Of a stretch of DNA of 64,000 bases, positions 1 to 7,476 are shown piece by piece. This DNA is from Thermoplasmata archaeon. GTDB taxonomy: Archaea; Thermoplasmatota; Thermoplasmata; Lutacidiplasmatales; UBA184. Under the pieces are notes generated by a model. The model had not been told where the DNA came from, did not search any database, and saw only the letters and a list, made by a program, of their open reading frames with translations. How positions within the stretch are numbered: the first letter of the stretch is position 1; each line of letters begins with the position of its first letter. Location of the stretch: NCBI GenBank assembly GCA_022750055.1, contig JAKIWL010000002.1:85042-149041 (forward strand). Direction: 5' to 3'. Position numbers and translations under genes: made by a program.

Positions 1-1
1 G

Positions 2-916
2 CTGCCCGCCTGCACCGGCGTCATCGGGACTCGGATCCCCGTCGACCGGGTCGTCCGGGCGATGCCGTCCCTGCATGGCTCGCTCGCGATCGGGCCGGAA
101 GGGGGGGAACCCGCGGCCCACGCGATCCTCACGACGGACACCCGCACGAAGCAGGCCGCGGTCCGCGTTCGCCTCCACGACGGCGTCGTCGTCAAGGTCG
201 GAGGGATGGCGAAGGGCAGCGGGATGGTCGCGCCGAAGCTCGCGCCTCCCCACGCCACGACCCTCGCCTTCCTGACCACGGACGCCCGCGCCTCTCCCGG
301 CTCGCTCGGGACGATCCTCAACCGGGGCATCGAATCGAGCTTCAACATGGTCACCGTCGACGGGGACACGAGCACCAACGACACGGTCTATCTTCTCGCG
401 AACGGCGCCGCCGGCGGGGAGCCGGCCGACCGGGACCCGGCGTTCGCCGAAGCCGTCTATTCGGTCCTCCTCTCCCTCGCGCGCCAGGTCGCGCGCGACG
501 GCGAAGGGGCCACCAAGCTGCTCACGGTGAAGGTAACGGGCGCCCGGAGCGTCGCCGACGCTCGCCTCGCCGCGCGAGCCGTCGCCGGATCGATGCTCGT
601 GAAGGCGGCCCTATTCGGGGCCGACCCCAACGTCGGGCGGCTCGCCGCCGCCCTCGGCTACTCGGGAGCTCGGCTCGACCCGAACCGGCTCGATATCCTG
701 CTCGAACGGCCTCGGGGAGCGCTCCCGCTCATCACCGGCGGTCGGCCGGCGCGTCAGCTCGAGAACGGCGGCGGCATGCGCGTCCGCGACATTCTCCGTC
801 AGCTCGACGAGGTGCCGATCACCATCCGCCTGCACGAGGGGAGCGGCCGCGCGACCGCGTGGGGCTGCGACCTTTCCTACGCCTACGTCCAGATCAACGC
901 GGCGTACCGGACATGA
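2..916 (+). CDS. argJ: Glutamate N-acetyltransferase / ornithine acetyltransferase ArgJ, 5'-truncated by window edge
   Basis: Moves the acetyl group from N-acetylornithine to glutamate in the cyclic arginine pathway. The frame is open at the window's first bases, where CTGVIGTRIP, the conserved core before the cleavage site, is readable. KGSGMVAP follows, then HATTLAFLTTD, where the precursor self-cleaves before a Thr that becomes the nucleophile (near visible codon 86), and SFNMVTVDGDTSTND. The C-terminal end is normal, so 304 codons are visible and roughly the first quarter is missing. The stop overlaps the start of argB (ATGA), the first link of an argJ-B-G-H operon. An argC gene would be expected upstream but lies outside the window. 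Family assignment is secure; whether it is mono- or bifunctional cannot be told. Confidence 0.95.
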   Translation: MPACTGVIGTRIPVDRVVRAMPSLHGSLAIGPEGGEPAAHAILTTDTRTKQAAVRVRLHDGVVVKVGGMAKGSGMVAPKLAPPHATTLAFLTTDARASPGSLGTILNRGIESSFNMVTVDGDTSTNDTVYLLANGAAGGEPADRDPAFAEAVYSVLLSLARQVARDGEGATKLLTVKVTGARSVADARLAARAVAGSMLVKAALFGADPNVGRLAAALGYSGARLDPNRLDILLERPRGALPLITGGRPARQLENGGGMRVRDILRQLDEVPITIRLHEGSGRATAWGCDLSYAYVQINAAYRT

Positions 917-1740
917 ACGAACGCAGGATCGCCGTCGTGAAGGTCGGCGGCAAGGAGATCGCCCCCGGCCCGTCGATCGAACGATTCGCCCGCTGGGCGG
1001 CGGCCCAGGTTCGGCGGGGACATCGGCTCGTGGTCGTGCACGGGGGAGGCGACGAAGTGAGCGAACGGGCGGCCGCGCTCGGCCTGCCCACAGAAAAGCG
1101 ATTCGGGCAACGAGTGACCAGCGCGCCGATGTTGGAGGTCGTCCTGGAGGTCCTGGCCGGCCGCGTGAACGCCCGACTCGTCGGGTGTCTTACCGCGGCC
1201 GGTCTCCCATCGGTCGGACTGAGCGGGGTCTCGGGGCGTCTCCTGACGGCCGTGCTCGCCGGCGACCCACCCGGGTCCCTCGGATTCGTCGGGAAGCCGG
1301 CGCAGGTTCGCCCACTCCTGCTCGAGACCCTGCTCGAGGGAGGCTACACGCCGGTCGTAGCCCCCGTCGGGGTCGACTCGGCCGGCCAACCCCTGAACGT
1401 CAATGCCGACCTCGCCGCCGGCGCGCTCGCTCGGGCCCTTCGAGCCGACCTCTGGCTCGTCACCGACGTGCCCGGCGTCCGGGACGCGGGCGGGTCGGTG
1501 CTTGCACGCCTTTCGGTTTCGGAGGCGCACCGACTCCTGCGTCGAGGGACCGCGCGCGACGGGATGGTCCCGAAGCTCCAGGCGTCGGAGGCCGCCCTCG
1601 GGGGAGGCCGCTCCGTCTGGATCGGAGACCTCGATGCGCTCGAGCGGTTTCCGCGGTCGGGCGGGACGACGATCGTCGGCTCCCGCCGCGTGCTCGTCCG
1701 AGGGGCGGTTCCTCTCGCGCAGCGGGAGAGGCGGGCCTGA
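913..1740 (+). CDS. argB: Acetylglutamate kinase ArgB
   Basis: Phosphorylates N-acetylglutamate, the second step of arginine synthesis. The amino acid kinase fold is visible: VVKVGGKE at the N-terminus, the nucleotide and substrate loop VVVHGGGDEV near residue 40, VNADLAAGALA and LWLVTDVPGV in the C-terminal half, and GMVPKLQASEAAL near the end. The 275-residue length is usual. The start ATG overlaps the argJ stop, and its own stop shares one base with the argG start. Archaeal homologues sometimes act on LysW-linked substrates. The neighbouring acetyl-dependent argJ and the lack of a lysW gene here favour acetylglutamate. Confidence 0.92.
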   Translation: MNERRIAVVKVGGKEIAPGPSIERFARWAAAQVRRGHRLVVVHGGGDEVSERAAALGLPTEKRFGQRVTSAPMLEVVLEVLAGRVNARLVGCLTAAGLPSVGLSGVSGRLLTAVLAGDPPGSLGFVGKPAQVRPLLLETLLEGGYTPVVAPVGVDSAGQPLNVNADLAAGALARALRADLWLVTDVPGVRDAGGSVLARLSVSEAHRLLRRGTARDGMVPKLQASEAALGGGRSVWIGDLDALERFPRSGGTTIVGSRRVLVRGAVPLAQRERRA

Positions 1741-3020
1741 TGGCAGCCCCGATCGCGCCCCGGCACGTCCTGCTCGCCTACTCCGGAGGGCTCGACACCT
1801 CCGTCGCCATCTCCTGGATCGCCGAGCGATACGGCGCTTCGGTCACGACCCTGACGGTGGATGTCGGCCAGCAAGGGGAGCTCGAGGGAGCGCTCGCCCG
1901 AGCCAAGCGCAACGGGGCTCGCGAGGCGAGGTTCGTCGATGCCAAGGCGGCCTTCGCCCAGGAGTTCGTGTGGCCGGCCGTGACGGCGAACGCTCTGTAT
2001 CAGGGGGCCTACCCGCTCTCCACGGCGCTCGCCCGACCGTTGATCGCCCGTACCCTGGTCGAGGTCGCCCGACAGGTGGGAGCGGATGCCGTGGCCCACG
2101 GCTGCACCGGGAAGGGTAACGACCAGGTCCGGTTCGACGTGGCGATCCAGACCCTCGCCCCCGAGCTCGCCATCATCGCCCCGGTCCGCGAGTGGAACAT
2201 GAACCGTGAGGACGAGATCCGCTACGCGAAGGACCACTCCCTCGAGATCCGGGTCACGCCGAAGACGCCCTACTCGATCGACGAGAACCTCTGGGGACGC
2301 TCGATCGAGGGAGGGATCCTCGAGGACCCCGACCGCCCGGCACCCGAGGAGGTCTTCGACTGGACCGGCCGCTCCGACTCCTGGCCCGCCTCCCCCGAGG
2401 AGGTCGTAGTGACCTTCGAACGGGGGGTCCCGGTTGCGCTGGATGGCCGCCGAATGGATCCCGTACCCCTCGTCCGCGAGATGAACCAGCGGGCGGGGGC
2501 GAACGGGGTCGGGCGGATCGATCACGTCGAGGACCGGGTCGTCGGGATCAAGTCCCGCGAGACGTACGAGTGCCCCGGGGCGGTCGCCCTCATCGAGGCG
2601 CACCGGGCGCTCGAGAGCCTCGTCCTCCCACGGGACCTTCTCTCGTTCAAGTCGCTCATCGACCGCCGGTTCGGCGAGGTCGTCTACGAAGGGATGTGGT
2701 TCTCTCCGCTGAGGGAGGCCCTGCAGGCGTTCCTCGAGCGAACCCAGGAAGTGGTGTCCGGGGACGTCACGCTGCGGTTGTTCCAGGGCAACGCGAAGGC
2801 GACCAGACGCCGATCCCCCTACTCTCTGCTCGCTCCGGAGCTGGCGACCTACGCGGCGAGCTCGACGTTCCGGCAGGACGCTGCGGTCGGGTTCATCCAC
2901 CTGTATGGGCTCGCGAACGAGCGTGCCTATGGCCGAGGCAAGGAATCCCGCGAACGAACAAGCCCCTCGAAGGGTCGGACCAAGCGTGCTGCGAGAGCGA
3001 TTCTCCCGGCCTCTCCATAG
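1740..3020 (+). CDS. argG: Argininosuccinate synthase ArgG
   Basis: Joins citrulline and aspartate using ATP. The PP-loop motif AYSGGLDTS sits near residue 12, followed by HGCTGKGNDQVRF, the citrulline/aspartate-binding segment, and EWNMNREDEI. TPKTPYSIDENLWGRSIEGG is a family hallmark. The 426 residues are slightly longer than typical. The ATG shares its first base with the argB stop (TGATG), so translation is probably coupled. The 3' end overlaps argH by about 35 bases if argH starts at the GTG preferred here. Confidence 0.95.
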   Translation: MAAPIAPRHVLLAYSGGLDTSVAISWIAERYGASVTTLTVDVGQQGELEGALARAKRNGAREARFVDAKAAFAQEFVWPAVTANALYQGAYPLSTALARPLIARTLVEVARQVGADAVAHGCTGKGNDQVRFDVAIQTLAPELAIIAPVREWNMNREDEIRYAKDHSLEIRVTPKTPYSIDENLWGRSIEGGILEDPDRPAPEEVFDWTGRSDSWPASPEEVVVTFERGVPVALDGRRMDPVPLVREMNQRAGANGVGRIDHVEDRVVGIKSRETYECPGAVALIEAHRALESLVLPRDLLSFKSLIDRRFGEVVYEGMWFSPLREALQAFLERTQEVVSGDVTLRLFQGNAKATRRRSPYSLLAPELATYAASSTFRQDAAVGFIHLYGLANERAYGRGKESRERTSPSKGRTKRAARAILPASP

Positions 3021-4434
3021 GGCAGCGCTCGCCCTGAGCGAATCGACCTCGGAGGACGCGGTCCTCCTGGGCGCCGACCTGTGGGGCTCGCTCGCGCACG
3101 CCCGGATGCTCGGGGAACGCCGGATCATCCCGAAGGCGAGCGCCCGGCGGATCGAATCCGGACTTCGGGCGATCGCCCGTCAGGCTGGCCGGGGGGCGTT
3201 CCGACTCGACCCGGACCTCGAGGACGTCCATTTGAACGTCGAACGGGCGCTCACCGAGCGGATCGGGTCGGACGGGGAGCGATTGCATACCGCCCGAAGC
3301 CGAAACGACCAGGTCGCCACGGACCTCGCCCTGTTCAACCGCGAAGCCCTCGCTCAGGCCGAGACGCTCACCCTCGCGCTCGTTCAGGCTCTGACCACGG
3401 CGGCCCGTGGGCCGGGAGGCCGTCGGACCGTCTCGGGCTGGACGCACCTTCAACCGGCGCAGCGGCTGTACTGGGGCGGCATCCTGGGGGCCCATGCCCT
3501 TCGATTCGTCCGAGACGCCGAACGGCTCGGGAGCGTGCGACGAGGGATCCGATACTCTCCCCTGGGGAGCGGTGCGATCGCCGGAAGCTCCCTCCCGATC
3601 GACCGGCATCGGACCGCGCAACTGCTCGGGTTCGAGGGACCCACCCCGTCTTCCCTCGACGCCGTCTCGGACCGCGACGCATCGTGGGAATCGCTATTCG
3701 CGATCGCGATGGTCCAACTCCACGCGAGCCAGCTCGCGGAGGAGCTCGTGATCGGGGCCATGCCCCGATCCGGTCGGGTGCGGCTATCGGACGGGTTCGT
3801 CACGACGAGCTCGCTGATGCCACACAAGCGCAATCCCGACATCGCCGAGCTCGTTCGTGCCGAATCGGCGGGGGCGATCGGACGGCTCACCGCGGGCCTT
3901 TCGCTCATCCGGTCCCTTCCGATCGGATACCAACGCGACCTCCAGGCGGGAAAGCCGGTGCTCTTCGAAGGGTTCGAGCGACTGGGTCTGACGCTTCGCG
4001 CCCTCATCCCCATGATCGCGCAAGCGCAGTACCTCTCCCGTCCCGAGCCGGATCAGCCCACGGCCTCGGTCGAGCTCGCCGACGCCCTCGTCCGCGCCGG
4101 GGTCCCGTTCCGGAGGGCGCACGCTCGGGTCGCGCGCTATCTCGTCGACCTCGAATCCCGCCACGGCGATCTATCGAGCGTGACCGAACCAGAGTTGACT
4201 CGCACGTTTCCAGAACTTCGAGCTTCTGGATTTCGGCTCCCCGGGCAGGAGGACGAGCCGGAGCGTCGGACCTCGTACGGTGGAAGCTCCCGTCGCGAGG
4301 TGGACCGACTCCTTACGATGGTCGAAGGGAAGGGCCGTCGAGCGGAGAAGGAGGTCGAGCGGGCCGCGCGAACGTGGGCGCGCTGCCGTGCAAGGCTCGG
4401 ACTGTCCCAGGCTCTCTTCCGCGCGGCCGGGTAG
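2986..4434 (+). CDS. argH: Argininosuccinate lyase ArgH
   Basis: Splits argininosuccinate into arginine and fumarate, the last step of the pathway. Hallmarks of the fumarase/aspartase superfamily are HTARSRNDQVATDL near residue 90, GWTHLQPAQ near 145, and the flexible catalytic loop SSLMPHKRNPD near 265, which carries the active Ser. The GTG at 2986 gives an N-terminus reading LRERFSRP, which aligns with the usual start of the family. In-frame ATGs at 2905 and 2929 would force overlaps of 92-116 bases with argG and add an unusual extension. Last gene of the arg operon. Confidence 0.93.
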   Translation: MLRERFSRPLHRAALALSESTSEDAVLLGADLWGSLAHARMLGERRIIPKASARRIESGLRAIARQAGRGAFRLDPDLEDVHLNVERALTERIGSDGERLHTARSRNDQVATDLALFNREALAQAETLTLALVQALTTAARGPGGRRTVSGWTHLQPAQRLYWGGILGAHALRFVRDAERLGSVRRGIRYSPLGSGAIAGSSLPIDRHRTAQLLGFEGPTPSSLDAVSDRDASWESLFAIAMVQLHASQLAEELVIGAMPRSGRVRLSDGFVTTSSLMPHKRNPDIAELVRAESAGAIGRLTAGLSLIRSLPIGYQRDLQAGKPVLFEGFERLGLTLRALIPMIAQAQYLSRPEPDQPTASVELADALVRAGVPFRRAHARVARYLVDLESRHGDLSSVTEPELTRTFPELRASGFRLPGQEDEPERRTSYGGSSRREVDRLLTMVEGKGRRAEKEVERAARTWARCRARLGLSQALFRAAG

Positions 4435-4461
4435 CGACGGGGCGGACGGGCTCGGAGTCGG

Positions 4462-4857
4462 TTACACGTCGGCGGTCTGACCTTCTGTTTCGGATGGGTC
4501 CATGCGGGCCAGGACCGAGGCAGGCAGGACCACACGGCCGCTCATCGCCCCATGAAGGAGCAGGGAGCGTTCTCTCACGGAGAGGCCGGGGTGGTGGCCG
4601 TACAAATGGATCTCCAGGCTTGCTCGCGTCGCGTACTCACGGGCGCAAACGGGGCACAGAAAGACCTGCAGGTCGCCTAGGAAGCGAGCGCATTCGCAGT
4701 TCATCACGTGGCAGGGGATCGGCGTGGCCCGGTCCCGGGGTCGAGAGAAGTGTCGGCGCATCCGCCCATCCTGCGGAGCGAGCAGATAGTGGCTCGCTCT
4801 GAGGTGGCCGCACTCCCGGCAGGGCAGCAATCTCAGGTGTCGCCGTTGGGTTGCCAC
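4462..4857 (-). CDS. Small zinc-finger protein, function unknown
   Basis: A 131-residue protein with three Cys/His clusters. CRECGHLRASH is at residues 13-23, CHVMNCECARF sits mid-protein, and CPVCAREYATRASLEIH with a further HH is a C2H2-like finger near residues 70-90. The clusters suggest two or three structural zinc sites and nucleic-acid or protein binding. I recognise no family. It starts with GTG and is convergent with argH. A TATA box shared with the opposite strand lies about 50 bp upstream, giving a short leader. Cys/His density makes a chance frame unlikely. Confidence 0.7.
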   Translation of the reverse strand: MATQRRHLRLLPCRECGHLRASHYLLAPQDGRMRRHFSRPRDRATPIPCHVMNCECARFLGDLQVFLCPVCAREYATRASLEIHLYGHHPGLSVRERSLLLHGAMSGRVVLPASVLARMDPSETEGQTADV

Positions 4858-4905
4858 GTGCTTAGCGACTCCGGTCCTCCCAGTTGGGCTGCCATCCCGC
4901 CGAGG

Positions 4906-4913
4906 CGTATAAA
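4906..4913. promoter_or_regulatory. Near-palindromic TATA box between divergent genes
   Basis: GTATAAAC reads as a TATA element on both strands. Leftward it would serve the zinc-finger gene with about a 25-nt leader. Rightward it would start a transcript that crosses the roughly 300-nt leader region before the ACT-domain gene. A second rightward TATA-like stretch, CTTATAGC, occurs near 4971-4978. Confidence 0.5.
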
Positions 4914-5097
4914 CCAGCCGGCGTCATATTACGGCACACCCCCGTCACGGGCCTACCCGTCCCTGCTCTCCTTATAGCCTACACGTCCCCAGGGAGACAG
5001 TCGCCATGGAGGGCGCCGGCGGCATCCCGGGTCTCGAACACGGATCCCCATGCCCGTGGGAAGGGACGGCCCTGTGGAGTGCGAATGAGGAAGATTC

Positions 5098-5127
5098 GAG
5101 GTGATAACTGCCTCCGTTATCGCCCTC
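5098..5127 (+). other. Leader-region hairpin in a 386-bp intergenic stretch
   Basis: The stretch 4858-5243 has no convincing gene. Inside it GATAAC pairs with GTTATC across a 7-nt loop, and outside an internal loop GAGG pairs with CCTC, giving a 10-bp stem. With rightward TATA boxes near 4909 and 4975, this lies in a transcribed leader or a separate small RNA. I looked for signal recognition particle and RNase P signatures and did not find them. A leader element controlling the downstream amino-acid regulator is possible but unproven. Confidence 0.35.
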
Positions 5128-5243
5128 GTCTCGGGGTCAAGGGATCACCGGTTCCCCCGCTCCGTGTCGGCGGAATCTTCTCTCGCGAGGGCGAAACACT
5201 CATGGCGCGGGTCGCGTCCCTTCCGCTGGCGTAGCAGAGGCCG

Positions 5244-5939
5244 ATGGCAGAGGAGAAAGGGGGCGCGCCCACGGCCGCCGAGGTCACCCGCCGGTACATC
5301 GACGACCACCCCGCCGTTCGCGACTGCCTCGGATACAACGTCGTCAACTTCACCGCGCTCGCGCGCAAGATACGCGGGGAGACGGGACTCGCGAACCAAG
5401 AGGCGATCGAGGTCGCCTGTCGTCGTTACCAGCGCCACATGCGCTCCGACCGACCGCTCGAGATGCGAGTCCTCGATGTGGTCAAGGCGAGCCGGCTCGA
5501 GGTCCGGACCCGCGTCGCGATCATCACGGCCCGAAATGATTGGGATGTGTTGGGCCACGTGCTCGAAACGGGCCGCACCCTGCTCGCGGACCGCCGGCAC
5601 CTCTTGCAGCTTCTGCAGGGGCCGGGCGCGGTCACGATCCTTTGCGAGGAGGACCTTGCGGACCCCGTGGTCCAGGCCGTGGGCCGGCGCGCCGTGCTTG
5701 GGGTACACCGCCAGCTCTCGGCGGTGACCGTGCGAAGCCCGGAGGTCATCGTGGATACTCCGGGAGTCCTCGCGTTCCTCGCCGGATCGCTGTTCCGAGC
5801 GGGGATCAACAGCCTCGAGTTGATGAGCGTCTACACCGATTCCACGTTTGTCGTGCGGGAGGAAGATGTCCTCCACGCCTTCCGGGTACTCTCGGAGCTG
5901 GTGCATCCCCCGGCCGCCGAGCCCGGGGAAGCTCCCTAG
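5244..5939 (+). CDS. ACT-domain regulator of amino acid metabolism (COG2150-like)
   Basis: 231 residues. The N-terminal 75 residues (RRYIDDHPAVRDCL, NVVNFTALARKI) resemble a helix-rich DNA-binding or dimer domain. Residues about 145-225 carry an ACT fold: EVIVDTPGVLAFLAGSLFRAGINSLEL is the typical strand-loop-helix that binds amino acids at a dimer interface, here with VYTDSTFVV after it. Known relatives are predicted to sense an amino acid and regulate its metabolism. The long leader before it and the nearby arg operon fit that role; its target is unknown. Its stop is followed 4 bp later by the target duplication of the inserted TnpB element. Confidence 0.75.
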   Translation: MAEEKGGAPTAAEVTRRYIDDHPAVRDCLGYNVVNFTALARKIRGETGLANQEAIEVACRRYQRHMRSDRPLEMRVLDVVKASRLEVRTRVAIITARNDWDVLGHVLETGRTLLADRRHLLQLLQGPGAVTILCEEDLADPVVQAVGRRAVLGVHRQLSAVTVRSPEVIVDTPGVLAFLAGSLFRAGINSLELMSVYTDSTFVVREEDVLHAFRVLSELVHPPAAEPGEAP

Positions 5940-5952
5940 CTCTCCTCTCCCG

Positions 5953-5969
5953 GCTTTGAACACGGTTTC
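5953..5969 (+). repeat. Left terminal inverted repeat
   Basis: GCTTTGAACACGGTTTC, the inverse of the right end with two mismatches. It begins directly after the 10-bp duplication and lies just outside the stop codon of the TnpB-like gene. Confidence 0.7.
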
Positions 5970-5970
5970 C

Positions 5971-7299
5971 TCATCGGACCTTGGTTGGGCCCGGCGACGA
6001 TCCCGTTCTCTCCCTGCCCGTCCGCTCTGCTCTTGCCCGACGAGTTCGCCTCGCCAGGTAGAGGGGCCTCATCGCATCCTCGAGCAGGGCGTCGGGGTCA
6101 AGTCGAAGACCCCTAAGTTCCCGGGAATGCTCCCGCGGAACGGTTCTTCCGATGTTCATTCCTGCGTTGAACTGCCAGTTCACCGACCACCCGCAGTCCG
6201 CGCAGTCGAACCTCGGCCCCATCCTCCTTCGGTGTCCTTGGTATCCACCCCATCTCGGACAGGTCGTGGAGGTGCGGAAGGGGTTGCACCAGTAGATCAG
6301 TACCCCCTTCGCCTCCGCCTTGTAGGCGATCTGACGATGGAACTCTCGCCGCGGCCAGGACGATAGCCGCCGACCAGTGCTCCGTCGCCGTTTCGCCGGA
6401 ATCGTCAAGCCGGTGAGGTCCTCGAGGGCGAGCGCGGCGTGTTCGCGGGCCGCCTGGTTGACAAGGTCACGGGAGAGGACGTGGAGGCGAGAACGGATCC
6501 GATTCCGCTGCCTCCAGCCCTCCCGCTTGAGAAGACGCCGCCGAACTCGGGCATCGTGGGCCTTCTTCTTGGCAAGGCGGCGAGAGCGGACGAAGTGACG
6601 TGCCTGAATGAGTCGGATCTCCGGGAAGCGAAGTCGGACCAGCCGGGCCCCGGAGGAGACGGGGGCGGTGAGGGAAGTCAGCGACGGAGCAGAATGTGCA
6701 GGCACAGGGGGCGGATTCAGATGCAACGGTCGGACTCGAACTCCGTCGAGGGATGACTCGTTGGTGTCCAGCGCGTTGAGGGCCGTGGCGGCGTACGAGT
6801 CCTGGGCCTTCGGGCCAAGGATGAGAATGGCCCGGTCTGGGAAGAGCCAGAGCTGTTGGAAGGAGGTCCCGGGTTGGGTGATCCGCGCGAGGTGGTGCCG
6901 GGACAAAGGTAGCACGAAGGAGGTCCACACGCCGGCCCGGAGGGACAGGCGAACCTTCCCGGTCCGAGGGTCGAAGTGGAAGCATCGGGGGACCGCTCGC
7001 ACGTGGGGGGGTCGCAGGTAGGGGAGATGGGACGCGTGCCCTCTTCGAAGTCGGCGGCGGTGGCCCTGGAGGAGGGAGAGCGCGAGGGCCGCGGCCTCGA
7101 GGCCACAAGGGGAGTTGACGCCGACGACCCGGGCTCGGTCCAGGGCGAAGCGGGAGAGGGAGCCGCGCGCCGTCCGACCCGAGGTATTCGCCTCTCGAAT
7201 CGCCTCGTTTGTTAGAAGACGGAAGTCGTTCAGGAGCGAGTGGAGTTCGAAGGGAAGAGACTGGGCAAGCGGGACGACGAGAGCGCGCCGGAGCACCAC
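5971..7299 (-). CDS. TnpB/OrfB-like RuvC protein, probably nuclease-dead
   Basis: 442 residues. The N-terminal half is the helical/wedge region. The C-terminal half is a RuvC-type core with the first Asp in ALDTNESSLDG (about residue 180), the catalytic Glu in ALALEDLTGL (about 300) and the zinc-finger region at about 365-395. The third catalytic Asp, normally in DRDxNAAxNI, is lost: the site reads NWQFNAGMNI. The second zinc Cys is also lost (CPRWG instead of CPxCG). TnpB is an RNA-guided nuclease. Losing the last Asp should abolish cleavage, as in described TnpB-derived repressors (TldR). Guide and target are unknown. It starts with GTG inside the conserved end repeat, and the stop lies 2 bp from the left terminal repeat. 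Confidence 0.75.
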   Translation of the reverse strand: MVLRRALVVPLAQSLPFELHSLLNDFRLLTNEAIREANTSGRTARGSLSRFALDRARVVGVNSPCGLEAAALALSLLQGHRRRLRRGHASHLPYLRPPHVRAVPRCFHFDPRTGKVRLSLRAGVWTSFVLPLSRHHLARITQPGTSFQQLWLFPDRAILILGPKAQDSYAATALNALDTNESSLDGVRVRPLHLNPPPVPAHSAPSLTSLTAPVSSGARLVRLRFPEIRLIQARHFVRSRRLAKKKAHDARVRRRLLKREGWRQRNRIRSRLHVLSRDLVNQAAREHAALALEDLTGLTIPAKRRRSTGRRLSSWPRREFHRQIAYKAEAKGVLIYWCNPFRTSTTCPRWGGYQGHRRRMGPRFDCADCGWSVNWQFNAGMNIGRTVPREHSRELRGLRLDPDALLEDAMRPLYLARRTRRARAERTGRERTGSSPGPTKVR

Positions 7300-7393
7300 G
7301 CCAATGAGGACGGGAGGGGGGTCATCCGATTTCGCTTGCCGGTGAACGATGAGAGAGGAAGCGGACCCATTTGGATGAGACCGTTTTCAAAGC
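7269..7393 (+). repeat. Conserved ~125-bp element end, copy A
   Basis: Nearly identical by eye (roughly nine positions in ten) to 32859-32984. It covers the right inverted terminus, the leader of the TnpB-like gene and its first ten codons. It ends about 16 bp before a TATA box, as does the second copy. Confidence 0.8.
7377..7393 (-). repeat. Right terminal inverted repeat
   Basis: Reads GCTTTGAAAACGGTCTC on the minus strand, 15 of 17 positions matching the left end. One base separates it from the right copy of the target duplication. Confidence 0.7.
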
Positions 7394-7408
7394 GTCCTCT
7401 CCCGAGAG

Positions 7409-7417
7409 GTATATATG
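7409..7417 (+). promoter_or_regulatory. TATA box of the PKD/solute-binding protein gene
   Basis: GTATATATG lies 60-68 bp before the chosen ATG, giving a leader of roughly 40 nt. It sits immediately outside the inserted element, so the insertion has replaced whatever lay upstream of this promoter. Confidence 0.6.
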
Positions 7418-7476
7418 AGGGGGTGGTTAGCTTCCTCGACGGAGCCGCCTACGGTACCGTTCCTTGGAAGGTCTCG

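Larger units (their letters stand above)
5943..7404. mobile_element. TIR-bounded element carrying a TnpB-like gene, with 10-bp target duplication
   Basis: The direct repeat TCCTCTCCCG occurs at 5943-5952 and 7395-7404, both exact. Just inside are inverted ends that match at 15 of 17 positions (5953-5969 against 7377-7393). The only gene is TnpB-like and no DDE or tyrosine/serine transposase is present. IS200/IS605 and IS607 elements, the usual tnpB carriers, have neither inverted termini nor target duplications. The pattern suggests a cargo element moved in trans by a DDE transposase. The insertion sits between the ACT gene and the TATA box of the solute-binding gene. A decayed copy of its right end is at 32859-32984. 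Confidence 0.7.

Noticed and set aside
1344-3128. 594-codon minus-strand open frame opposite argG
   Set aside because: GC-rich shadow of argG; no motif, no start signal, and it overlaps well-supported genes over its full length.
4938-5230. Possible SRP RNA or RNase P RNA in the long spacer
   Set aside because: The conserved S-domain (GGAAGCAGC-type) and the RNase P CR-I/CR-V sequences are not found; GAGGAAGATTCG is only a weak resemblance.
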